Source: Nocardiopsis sp. FIRDI 009 (GTDB taxonomy: Bacteria; Actinomycetota; Actinomycetes; Streptosporangiales; Streptosporangiaceae). From it: a stretch of DNA of 64,000 nt. The position numbers and the translations under genes were made by a program. Below, in pieces: positions 1 through 6,946 of the stretch (positions within the stretch are counted from its first letter, which is position 1; every line of letters starts with the position of its first letter). The notes under the pieces are model-generated. The model ran no database searches and was not told the DNA's origin. It saw only the letters and a list, made by a program, of their open reading frames with translations. The stretch is from contig NZ_QPNC01000006.1 in NCBI RefSeq assembly GCF_003386285.1, positions 1 through 64,000 on the forward strand, in the 5' to 3' direction.

Positions 1-33
1 AAGGCGTCTGCGTTTCCGCTTTGTTGTGTCTTT

Positions 34-62
34 ACTTTATCAGGTGTTCCGTGTCCCGCCAA
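34..62 (-). promoter_or_regulatory. Leftward promoter, proximal (rrn-type)
   Basis: On the minus strand TTGGCG (62-57), a 17-bp spacer and TAAAGT (39-34). It is the third member of the tandem leftward promoter set and would start a transcript near the left edge of the window. Confidence 0.45.
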
Positions 63-280
63 ACCGGCGGTTTCGGATCAACCGAACGGGGTAAAGCACC
101 CGTCTGTCACTCCATCTGTCGCTCGTCCGTCTCGGCTGTTTCACCGGTGTGGAAAGCGACCCCCCGAGCCTACCGGGCTCCAGCGAGTGCTCGAACCACG
201 ATGGCGAGAGGAAGGTGTGTCACGGCCCGGTTCCGAGTCGACCTATGAGGGCCGCTCGCCGTCCCGCAGCGACTCTTTCG

Positions 281-309
281 AGTATAGGGACGTGTTCCCT
301 GAACGTCAA
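281..309 (-). promoter_or_regulatory. Leftward promoter, near-consensus (rrn-type)
   Basis: On the minus strand TTGACG (309-304), a 17-bp spacer and TATACT (286-281) form the best sigma70-type promoter in the window. Strength, orientation and the long untranslated stretch behind it suggest an rRNA operon promoter. Confidence 0.7.
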
Positions 310-414
310 ACCAGACCCCGGATCGGGTGGGAACCCGTGGATCCGGGGCCCTGTCGCCCCTGTCCGGGCGGCATCTTCAGGCCCCTGACGCGTCCGGTCC
401 ACACACCTGGACCG

Positions 415-443
415 ACTAACCGCGTCGGCTCTGTCACTGTCAA
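415..443 (-). promoter_or_regulatory. Leftward promoter, distal (rrn-type)
   Basis: On the minus strand TTGACA (443-438) is followed after 17 bp by GTTAGT (420-415). It lies just beyond the tyrS terminator and reads away from tyrS, so it must serve whatever is left of the window. A 6-bp hairpin GGTCCA/TGGACC (397-414) lies right downstream. Confidence 0.5.
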
Positions 444-534
444 CATGTTATCTGCCCAGGACATTCCTCATCGAAACCCTCATCCCGCCAACAACAGCCC
501 GCTCTCCCTCGTCCGTGCGGTACTCCGCGCACAC

Positions 535-570
535 GTCGGGGCCGACGCCGCGGAGGACGTCGGCCCCGAC
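535..570 (-). terminator. tyrS terminator hairpin
   Basis: A perfect 13-bp stem (535-547 with 558-570) encloses a 10-nt loop 20 bases beyond the tyrS stop codon. There is no U-tract, as is common for actinobacterial terminators. Confidence 0.6.
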
Positions 571-590
571 CGGTACGGAGACGGCGCTGG

Positions 591-1895
591 TCACTCCCGG
601 GTGAGGATGACTCCACCGATGTTGCGCTTGCCCTTGCGCAGCACGACGAACCGTTCCTGGAGGATGTCGGACGCACCGATCCGCGCCTCGACGTCCGTGA
701 CCTTCACGTTGTTCACGTACGCCCCGCCCTCCTGGATGGCGCGGCGGGCGGCGGACTTGCTGTTGGTCAGGCCGCTCTGCGCGAACAGCTCGGCGACGGT
801 CGGCAGTTCCTCGACCGGCCCCGAGACCTCGGCCTTGGGCACCTCGGACAGCGCGGCGTCCAGGGTGCGGGCGTCCAGCTCCGCCAGGTCGGCACGGCCG
901 AACAGGGCCAGGCTCGCGTCGATGACCTTGCGGCACTCCTCCTCGCCGTGCACGAGCGTGGTGAGCTCCCGCGCCAGGGCGCGTTGGGCGGCACGGGCTT
1001 GCGGCCGCTCCTCGGTCTGGCGCTCCAGGTCCTCGATCTCGCTCCTGCTGAGGAAGCTGAACACCTTGAGGTACCGGATGACGTCACGGTCGTCGGCGTT
1101 GAACCAGAACTGGTAGAAGGCGTACGGCGACGTCAGTTCGGGATCGAGCCAGACACTGCCCGACTCGGTCTTGCCGAACTTGGTGCCGTCGGCCTTGGTG
1201 AGCAGGTTGGTGGTCAGGGCGTGCGCCTGACCGTGCGGCTCGTTGCCGTCGATCCGGCGGATCAGGTCCAGACCCGCGGTGATGTTGCCCCACTGGTCCG
1301 AACCGCCGGTCTGGAGAACGCATCCGTAGCGCCGGTAGAGCTGGACGTAGTCGTAGGACTGGAGCAGCACGTAGCTGAACTCGGTGTAGCTCATCCCCTC
1401 GCCGTCGAGGCGGCTGCGGACGGTCTCGCGCGCGAGCATCTGGTTGATGCTGAAGTGCTTGCCGACGTCGCGCAGCAGTTCGATCGCGTTGATCTCGCCC
1501 AGCCAGTCGGCGTTGTTGGCGAGGATCGCGTCGGTCGGCCGCGGTTGCTCCCCCTCGGGGGTGAACCGGAGGAAGGCCGACAGCTGCGCCCCCAGGTTGT
1601 CGACCCAACCGCGCACGGTCTCGACCGAGTTCATCTGCCGCTCGGCGGTGGGCTTGGGGTCACCGATGAGCCCCGTGCCGCCGCCGACCAGGGCGATGGG
1701 ACGGTGACCGGCCTGCTGGAAACGGGCCAGGGTGAGGATCTGGGTGAGGTGGCCGACGTGCAGGCTGCCCGCCGTCGGGTCGAATCCGCAATACAGGGTG
1801 ATCGGACCATCGGCGAGCGCCTTGCGGAGTGCGTCAAGGTCGGTCGTCTGCGCGAGCAGGCCGCGCCACTGGAGTTCGTCGATGATGTCGGTCAC
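591..1895 (-). CDS. tyrS: Tyrosyl-tRNA synthetase
   Basis: Charges tRNA-Tyr with tyrosine in the cytoplasm. The 434-residue product has the class I signature HVGH at residues 46-49, the GGTGLIGDP segment at 71-80, the tyrosine/tRNA segment QTGGSDQWGN at 195-204 and a KMSKS-equivalent KFGKT at 239-243. It ends in an S4-like RNA-binding domain of about 65 residues with the GGAYVNN turn. Length is normal for bacterial TyrRS. I chose the GTG at 1895 (VTDIIDELQ...) because family members begin here; the frame stays open upstream to 2138 but that part has no family resemblance. It is transcribed alone, toward the rRNA-type promoters, and ends at a strong hairpin. Confidence 0.97.
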   Translation of the reverse strand: MTDIIDELQWRGLLAQTTDLDALRKALADGPITLYCGFDPTAGSLHVGHLTQILTLARFQQAGHRPIALVGGGTGLIGDPKPTAERQMNSVETVRGWVDNLGAQLSAFLRFTPEGEQPRPTDAILANNADWLGEINAIELLRDVGKHFSINQMLARETVRSRLDGEGMSYTEFSYVLLQSYDYVQLYRRYGCVLQTGGSDQWGNITAGLDLIRRIDGNEPHGQAHALTTNLLTKADGTKFGKTESGSVWLDPELTSPYAFYQFWFNADDRDVIRYLKVFSFLSRSEIEDLERQTEERPQARAAQRALARELTTLVHGEEECRKVIDASLALFGRADLAELDARTLDAALSEVPKAEVSGPVEELPTVAELFAQSGLTNSKSAARRAIQEGGAYVNNVKVTDVEARIGASDILQERFVVLRKGKRNIGGVILTRE

Positions 1896-2086
1896 TGTCG
1901 TCTCTCTGTCGCTAGGGCGGGCCCCGGGCCCGATCTGCCTGGAAGTGTAGGCCGGGTCATTGCGGACGATCACCCGGTTTTCCTCGTACCCCACGCTATC
2001 GGGCCCGCCGGACTGAGCATCCGTCACACACAACGCCGGGGGCCGCCGGGAAGAGTCCCCGGCGCCCTCCTCGGCGTCCGAGGCCC

Positions 2087-2119
2087 TTGACATACAAAAG
2101 CTAATAGTATTAGCTTTTG
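2087..2119 (+). promoter_or_regulatory. Promoter overlapped by a 25-bp TetR-type operator
   Basis: TTGACA at 2087-2092 with TAGCTT at 2111-2116 (18-bp spacer) forms a promoter for the rightward hydrolase-TetR operon. Bases 2095-2105 (CAAAAGCTAAT) and 2109-2119 are a perfect 11-bp inverted repeat separated by AGT. The dyad sits exactly between -35 and -10 and stands out as AT-rich in this GC-rich DNA. Its placement predicts repression, most simply by the TetR protein encoded downstream. Seen: dyad and hexamers; inferred: the regulator. Confidence 0.75.
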
Positions 2120-2154
2120 GGCTATAGGCCATAGCCAACTGGGGAGAGCCGACC

Positions 2155-2964
2155 GTGCACCACCTCCACCGTCCGCGGGGACGGATCGCCTACGACCTCT
2201 ACGGCCCCGGAAACGACGGCACCCTCGTCGTCTGCGTCCCCGGGATGTTCGACCACCGCGCCTCCTTCCGATTCGTCGGCGCCGCCCTCGCCGACGCCGG
2301 ACACCGGGTCGCCGTCATGGACCTGCGCGGCCACGGTGACAGCGACACCACGTTCGACCGGTACGACAACCGCGCGGCCGCCGAGGACGCGCTCGCCCTC
2401 ATCGAGGAACTCGACGGGACCGGCGCCGTCGTGGTCGGCTGCTCGATGGGCGGGGCCGCGGCGACCATCGCCGCCGGGGAACGCCCCGAGCTGGTCGCCG
2501 GAATCGCCCTGCTGGGTCCGTTCCTGCGCAGCGCCACGCCGAACCTGTTCACCAGGGTCATGCTGCGGCTGCTGCTCCTGCGCCCCTGGGGGCCCAAGGC
2601 GCTGACGTCCTACTACGACAGCCTGCACACCGGCCGAAAGCCGGAGGGGCACGAGGAACAGAAGGCACGCGTCATGGCGATGCTGCGTCCCCCGGACCGC
2701 TTCCGAGCCGTGCGCTCCACCATCCACGCACCCCACGAAGAGGTCCTGGACGCGGACGGCCTCAGCGCGAGGGCCGTGGTGCTGGTCGGTGAGCAGGACC
2801 CGGACTGGCCCGACCCCGCGGCCGAGGCCGCGTGGGTGGCCTCGGTGGTCGGCGGATCCGTGCGGATGGTCCCCGAGTGCGGCCACTACCCGCAGTCCCA
2901 GCGCCCCGATCTCGTCGTACCCGCCCTCCTGGACCTGGTCGAGGAGGTGCGTGCCGGTGCCTAG
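2155..2964 (+). CDS. Alpha/beta hydrolase
   Basis: A 269-residue alpha/beta-hydrolase-fold protein, substrate unknown. It shows the oxyanion segment VPGMFDH (about 28-34), the nucleophile elbow GCSMGG with Ser97, a C-terminal acid in VLVGEQDPDW and the catalytic histidine in CGHYPQ near residue 245. The GTG start at 2155 is preceded by GGGGAGAG at 2141-2148. It is the first gene of a rightward operon; its stop overlaps the start of the TetR gene by 8 bases. A hydrolase translationally coupled to its probable repressor suggests induction by the hydrolase's substrate or a related small ester. Cap-domain details are too poor to name the substrate. Confidence 0.85.
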   Translation: MHHLHRPRGRIAYDLYGPGNDGTLVVCVPGMFDHRASFRFVGAALADAGHRVAVMDLRGHGDSDTTFDRYDNRAAAEDALALIEELDGTGAVVVGCSMGGAAATIAAGERPELVAGIALLGPFLRSATPNLFTRVMLRLLLLRPWGPKALTSYYDSLHTGRKPEGHEEQKARVMAMLRPPDRFRAVRSTIHAPHEEVLDADGLSARAVVLVGEQDPDWPDPAAEAAWVASVVGGSVRMVPECGHYPQSQRPDLVVPALLDLVEEVRAGA

Positions 2965-3583
2965 GGCCGGACTGACCCCGCGGCTGGTGGCGGAGGAGGC
3001 GGCCCTGCTCATCGACGAGCAGGGGCTCGACGCCCTCTCCCTCGCCGCGGTCGCCAAACGGCTCGGGGTGGCGGTCCCGAGCCTGTACAAGCACGTCGAC
3101 GGCCTGACGGGACTGCGACGCGAGATCGGCCTGCTCGCGGCGGCCGAACTCGGTGACCGGCTGCGCGTGTCCGCCACCGGACTCGCCGGGCCCGACGCGC
3201 TGCGCGCCGTGGCCGTGGCCTACCGCCGCTACGCGCACACCCACCCGGGACGGTACGCCGCGCTCCAACGGGCCCCCGCCGCGGACGACACCGAGGCCCA
3301 GCGGATCTACGCCGTTCCGGTGGAGGTGCTCACGGCCGTCCTGCGCGGGTTCGGGATCGACGGTGACCAGGCGGTGCACGCCGTCCGTACCCTGCGCAGC
3401 GCCCTGCACGGTTTCGTGGACCTGGAGAGCCGGGGCGGTTTCGGCCTGCCCGAGGACGTCGACGAGAGCTACGAACTCCTGGTGGAGGGGTCCGTGCGGG
3501 CCGTCCGGAGCTGGCCCGACACCGTCTCCGCGCGGTTCGGGGAGGAGAGGAACGGCGGAGGCCGCCCCGGAGGGGGACCCTGA
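2957..3583 (+). CDS. TetR-family transcriptional regulator (WHG-type C-terminus)
   Basis: A 208-residue regulator. The N-terminal helix-turn-helix is clear: ALSLAAVAKRLGVAVPSLYKHVDGLTGL at about 31-58, the usual TetR recognition helix. The C-terminal ligand domain resembles the WHG subfamily (AYRRYAHTHPGRYAAL). I chose GTG 2957 because the homologous part begins within a few residues (PRAGLTPRLVAEEAALL) and GAGGAGG at 2941-2947 is a fitting ribosome-binding site inside the hydrolase gene. It probably binds the 25-bp palindrome at 2095-2119, controlling the hydrolase and itself. Its stop overlaps the ATG at 3583 used by one version of the next gene. Confidence 0.9.
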   Translation: MPRAGLTPRLVAEEAALLIDEQGLDALSLAAVAKRLGVAVPSLYKHVDGLTGLRREIGLLAAAELGDRLRVSATGLAGPDALRAVAVAYRRYAHTHPGRYAALQRAPAADDTEAQRIYAVPVEVLTAVLRGFGIDGDQAVHAVRTLRSALHGFVDLESRGGFGLPEDVDESYELLVEGSVRAVRSWPDTVSARFGEERNGGGRPGGGP

Positions 3584-3732
3584 TGCCGGCCGGCCGCCTC
3601 GGCGTCACGGAGGTGGTCAGGGCCCGGCGCGTGGATCCCCACCAGCCCGGTACCGTTTCCGCGTACGTCAAGCTGGTGGAGCGCCCCGGAGCACCCCGCG
3701 TCCGGGGAACCCGGACCGCGTTGGAGTTCTCC

Positions 3733-4434
3733 GTGCCCAAGAAGATCCTCACCGGTGCCGCCGGTGCCCTCGTCGTCGTCGCGGTAGTCGCCCTGTACCA
3801 ACTGGGGGTGATCGACCTCCCGACCCAGGGCTCGCCCCGACCCGACACCGGTGCCAGCGCTCCCCCCGCCGACGGAACGTCGGCGGGCGGATCCCCCGAC
3901 GTGGAGGAGGCGCTCCGGTGGCTGGAGGAGTTGGACGTCGTGGCGGAGACCGACCCGCCCGGCTACGACCGTTCCCTGTTCCCGCACTGGAGTTCCGGCG
4001 TGCGGGACGGCTGCACCACCCGCCAGGTGGTCCTGCTGCGCGACGGTGAGGACGTGGAGGTCGACGACGACTGTCAGCCGGTGTCGGGTACCTGGTACAG
4101 CGTCTACGACGGCGAGACCCTCACCGAGGCCGGTGACCTCGACATCGACCACATGGTTCCGCTCAAGGAGGCGTGGCGTTCGGGCGCGAGCGAGTGGACG
4201 ACCGCCGAGCGCGAACGCTTCGCCAACGACCTCGACGCCTCTCCCCAGCTGTGGGCGGTCAGCGCCTCCAGCAACCGGTCCAAGAGCGACGAGGACCCGG
4301 GTGACTGGCTGCCCCCGCTGGAGTCCTTCCACTGCGACTACGCGGTGTCCTGGATCGAGGTCAAGCACGTCTGGGAGCTGACCGTGGACCAGGACGAGGC
4401 GGAGTCCCTGCGCGAGGTGCTCGCCGGCTGCTGA
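3733..4434 (+). CDS. Secreted or membrane-anchored HNH nuclease (DUF1524-like)
   Basis: A 233-residue protein with a hydrophobic N-terminal segment (residues 5-26, after VPKK) followed by a low-complexity linker and an HNH-type nuclease domain. The metal/catalytic motif is DIDHMVPLKEAW with DIDH at 137-140, and NRSKSDEDP is the downstream part of the motif. This fits the actinobacterial extracytoplasmic DUF1524/HNH family, whose members degrade DNA or RNA outside the membrane. I prefer GTG 3733 (GGAG at 3723-3726) because it puts the export signal at the N-terminus. The alternative ATG 3583 overlaps the TetR stop (ATGA) behind AGGGGGA and would add 50 residues unlike the family. Confidence 0.7.
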   Translation: MPKKILTGAAGALVVVAVVALYQLGVIDLPTQGSPRPDTGASAPPADGTSAGGSPDVEEALRWLEELDVVAETDPPGYDRSLFPHWSSGVRDGCTTRQVVLLRDGEDVEVDDDCQPVSGTWYSVYDGETLTEAGDLDIDHMVPLKEAWRSGASEWTTAERERFANDLDASPQLWAVSASSNRSKSDEDPGDWLPPLESFHCDYAVSWIEVKHVWELTVDQDEAESLREVLAGC

Positions 4435-4453
4435 ACCTCCGCGTCGAACCGTC

Positions 4454-4494
4454 GCCACGGCTGCCGTCCGCCACCACGGACGGGCGGCCGTGGC
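4454..4494. terminator. Bidirectional terminator between convergent genes
   Basis: Nested inverted repeats, outer GCCACGG/CCGTGGC (4454-4460 with 4488-4494) and inner CCGTCCG/CGGACGG (4464-4470 with 4477-4483), lie between the HNH gene stop and the stop of the minus-strand secreted protein. Confidence 0.6.
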
Positions 4495-4501
4495 CGACCG
4501 C

Positions 4502-5005
4502 TCAGCCGAGGGGACGCTGGCTGATCCCCCGAGCGGTCGCCAGCAGCTCCTCCTGGCCGAGGAGGCCGAAGGCGTCCCGGACCTCCACCGCGACCCCCGG
4601 TTCGGGGCACCAGAAGGCCTCGGTCTCCCCGTGCAGGGCCGGGACCCCCCGGTTGTCGAACGGGGTGAGCTCCCAGCCGTCCGGGGAGCGCTCGTGGTAC
4701 TCGGCCAGGAACGCGCGGACCGCGTCCAGGTCCGAGAGCCGGTCCCCGCGCATCACGAGGACCTGGAGGACGACCCTGGCGCCTCCGCCCTCCAACGCCC
4801 TCTCCCACACACGGGTGGAGAAGGACACGTCGCCCCACTCGTAGTCGAACTCGTCGACCGACGTCTGATCGTCGACCTGAGCGGGCAGGTACCCGACGGT
4901 GAAACCGTCCACGTCTCCTCCAGGGTCGGCGGCGGCCGGAGCCGCGGTGAACACGAGTGCGATCAGGGCGGTGACCGCCGCCACGAGCCGTCCGAGCATG
5001 GTCAT
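4502..5005 (-). CDS. Secreted protein of unknown function
   Basis: A 167-residue protein with a Sec signal peptide: MTMLGRLVAAV then a hydrophobic run ending in APAAADPGG, with likely cleavage after AAA near residue 27. The mature part has no family I can name; it contains two cysteines at most and an acidic, tryptophan-containing composition. The start at 5005 is supported by GGAGGT six to ten bases upstream. The gene stands alone between the terminator at 4454-4494 and the 3' end of the oxidase gene. Function cannot be assigned from sequence. Confidence 0.7.
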   Translation of the reverse strand: MTMLGRLVAAVTALIALVFTAAPAAADPGGDVDGFTVGYLPAQVDDQTSVDEFDYEWGDVSFSTRVWERALEGGGARVVLQVLVMRGDRLSDLDAVRAFLAEYHERSPDGWELTPFDNRGVPALHGETEAFWCPEPGVAVEVRDAFGLLGQEELLATARGISQRPLG

Positions 5006-5174
5006 GGGCACCTCCGACGGTGGTTCCGGGCCCTTCCCGACTCCCCGTCCCCATCCATGATCGAAGCGCTCGGGGCACCTCACCAGGGTGCGCCCGAACC
5101 TGTGGACAACTCCGCTCCGACACGCCCCGGGCACCCCGGGCTCGCCTGCGGACGCCCCCGTGGAACCGCCCCCG

Positions 5175-6392
5175 TCAGCGTTCGGGGACGTGGTGGTCGG
5201 CGAGGAACTCGGCGATCGCCAGCGACGACGTGGCCGCGGGCGAGGGCGCGTTGCGCACGCACACCACCCGCCCGTGGGTGTCGACACGGAAGTCGTCGAG
5301 CAGCGTGCCGTCCCGGCCCAGCGCCTGCGCCCGGACCCCGGATCCGGCGGGACGCAGGTCGGCGGCGCTGATCTCGGGTACGAGCCGACGCGCCTGGCGG
5401 GCGAACACCGCGCGCGAGGAGGACACGAGGACCTCGCGGGCGCCCATCGGCCAGTGGCGGCGGGCCAGCTTCCAGAAGCCGGGCCAGGAGAGCGTCCGCG
5501 CGAGGTCGTCCGGGGCGAGGTCACGTGCCCGGTAGCCCTCGCGTGCCGCCGCGAGGATGGCGTTGGGACCGGCCATGACCTCACCGTGGACGTGCCGGGT
5601 CAGGTGCACCCCGAGGAACGGGTACCGCGGGTCGGGGACCGGGTAGACCAGCCCGCGCACGAGATGGCGGCGCTCGGGGACGAGTTCGTGGTAGTGGCCG
5701 CGGAACGGCACGACCCTGGGGTCGGCGCCCGCCCCCGCCATCCGCGCGAGTTCGTCGCCGTGCAGCCCACCGCAGACCACGAGGCGGTCGAAGCGGTGGA
5801 TGCGCCGCTCGCCGTCGGGGTCGCCGGTGAGGACCTCGACGCCGTCGTGGTCCTGCCGCATGTCGATGACGGGGGTGTGCAGGAGCACGCGCCCACCGGA
5901 GCGGCGCACGTCGTCGGCGAGCTGCTCGGCGACGGCGACGAAGTCGGTGATCGCCGTGGTGGGCGAGTGCAGCGCCGCCACGCCCGCGGCGTGCGGCTCG
6001 ACGTCGCGCAGCCCCCGGGGGCCGAGACGGACCACCCCGGGCACGCCGTTGTCCCTGGCCCGCCGCTCGATGTCCGCCAACCGCGCCGTGTCCTCGTCGT
6101 CGACCGCGACCAGGACCTTGCCGACCTCCCGGTAGGGCAGGCCGTGCTCCGCGCAGTACTCCCTGAGCAGGCCGACCCCGCGACGGCACAGGGTGGCCTT
6201 GAGCGACCCCGGCCGGTAGTACAGACCGGCGTGGACGACACCGCTGTTGTGGCCGGTCTGGTGCGCGGCGACCCGGTCCTCCTTCTCCAGGACCGTGACG
6301 CGGGCACCCGGCCTGTGCAGGGAGAGCCGCCGGGCGAGGGCCAGTCCGACGATTCCGGCGCCGACGACGCCGACGTGTTCGGTGCTGCGCAT
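5175..6392 (-). CDS. lhgO: L-2-hydroxyglutarate oxidase/dehydrogenase
   Basis: An FAD enzyme of 405 residues that oxidises L-2-hydroxyglutarate to 2-oxoglutarate, a metabolite-repair and glutarate-degradation step. The dinucleotide-binding GAGIVG lies at residues 11-16. The family signature HQTGHNSGVVHAGLYYRPGS (about 44-63) and the C-terminal FAD segment (FRVDTHGRVVCVRNAPSPAATSSLAIAEF region) are both present. Length matches the family. The ATG start at 6392 begins right at the Rossmann fold. It is unlinked functionally to its neighbours; the next gene upstream on the same strand stops 48 bases away at 6440. Confidence 0.9.
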   Translation of the reverse strand: MRSTEHVGVVGAGIVGLALARRLSLHRPGARVTVLEKEDRVAAHQTGHNSGVVHAGLYYRPGSLKATLCRRGVGLLREYCAEHGLPYREVGKVLVAVDDEDTARLADIERRARDNGVPGVVRLGPRGLRDVEPHAAGVAALHSPTTAITDFVAVAEQLADDVRRSGGRVLLHTPVIDMRQDHDGVEVLTGDPDGERRIHRFDRLVVCGGLHGDELARMAGAGADPRVVPFRGHYHELVPERRHLVRGLVYPVPDPRYPFLGVHLTRHVHGEVMAGPNAILAAAREGYRARDLAPDDLARTLSWPGFWKLARRHWPMGAREVLVSSSRAVFARQARRLVPEISAADLRPAGSGVRAQALGRDGTLLDDFRVDTHGRVVCVRNAPSPAATSSLAIAEFLADHHVPER

Positions 6393-6439
6393 GGCGGAAC
6401 GCTAGCAACACCGCCCGCGGGCGCCCCGGGCAGGGTCGG

Positions 6440-6946
6440 TCAGAGCGACTTCAGCCCCACCAGGACCGCGTGCAGGATGTCCTGGTGGGCCAGCGGGCGT
6501 GAGGGGCCACAGAGCTGGAGCGCCCCCTCGCCCACCATGTCGGCGACGATCTCCCGGACCTGGCCCACCGGCAACCGCACCTCCGCCGCCAGTTCGACCA
6601 GCGTCCGCGCGTGCCGGGCGTGCTCCAGGATGGCGCCGCGCTCGGGCCGCAGCCGTTCCCGCCGTCCGGGGGTCCGGGCGGCGACGACGTGCCCGAGCAG
6701 GTCGATCCCGCGCCCGCGCGCGGTACCGTGCGACCGCACCGCGTCGGGGTCACCCGCGTCGACCGCGAACGGGCGCAGGAACCTCTCCCTCCCGGCTCCG
6801 GCGCTGTCCAGGCCGAGCCACACGGTGTCGGGGGCCTCGGCCTCCGCTGCGGGCGGGACGGCGACCTCCGGAACCGGGACCGGACCGGTGTCGGGGTGGG
6901 GGAGGTGCCCGTGGCCGCCCCCGGCCTTCGATCCCTCAGCGCTCAC
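6440..6946 (-). CDS. DUF742 protein (CvnC-like), conservon 1
   Basis: A 168-residue DUF742 protein. The C-terminal half has the winged-helix-like DUF742 core: HARTLVELAAEVRLPVGQVREIVADMVGEG followed by DILHAVLVGLKSL. In conservons such proteins are the third component of a membrane-associated complex with an atypical kinase, a roadblock protein and a GTPase. The GTG start (6946) lies inside the end of the kinase gene (overlap 11 bases), so it is translationally coupled. No roadblock or GTPase gene accompanies it here: the next downstream gene is the unrelated lhgO. Confidence 0.85.
   Translation of the reverse strand: MSAEGSKAGGGHGHLPHPDTGPVPVPEVAVPPAAEAEAPDTVWLGLDSAGAGRERFLRPFAVDAGDPDAVRSHGTARGRGIDLLGHVVAARTPGRRERLRPERGAILEHARHARTLVELAAEVRLPVGQVREIVADMVGEGALQLCGPSRPLAHQDILHAVLVGLKSL

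Larger units (their letters stand above)
1..534 (-). other. Non-coding rRNA-operon-type upstream region
   Basis: I see no convincing gene here; the open frames on both strands have no family resemblance. The stretch holds three leftward promoters (listed separately) spaced over about 400 bp. Such tandem strong promoters are typical of actinobacterial rRNA operons, and tyrS next to rrs is a familiar actinobacterial order. The 16S gene itself would lie to the left of base 1 and is not in the window, so the rRNA assignment is an inference. Confidence 0.6.
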
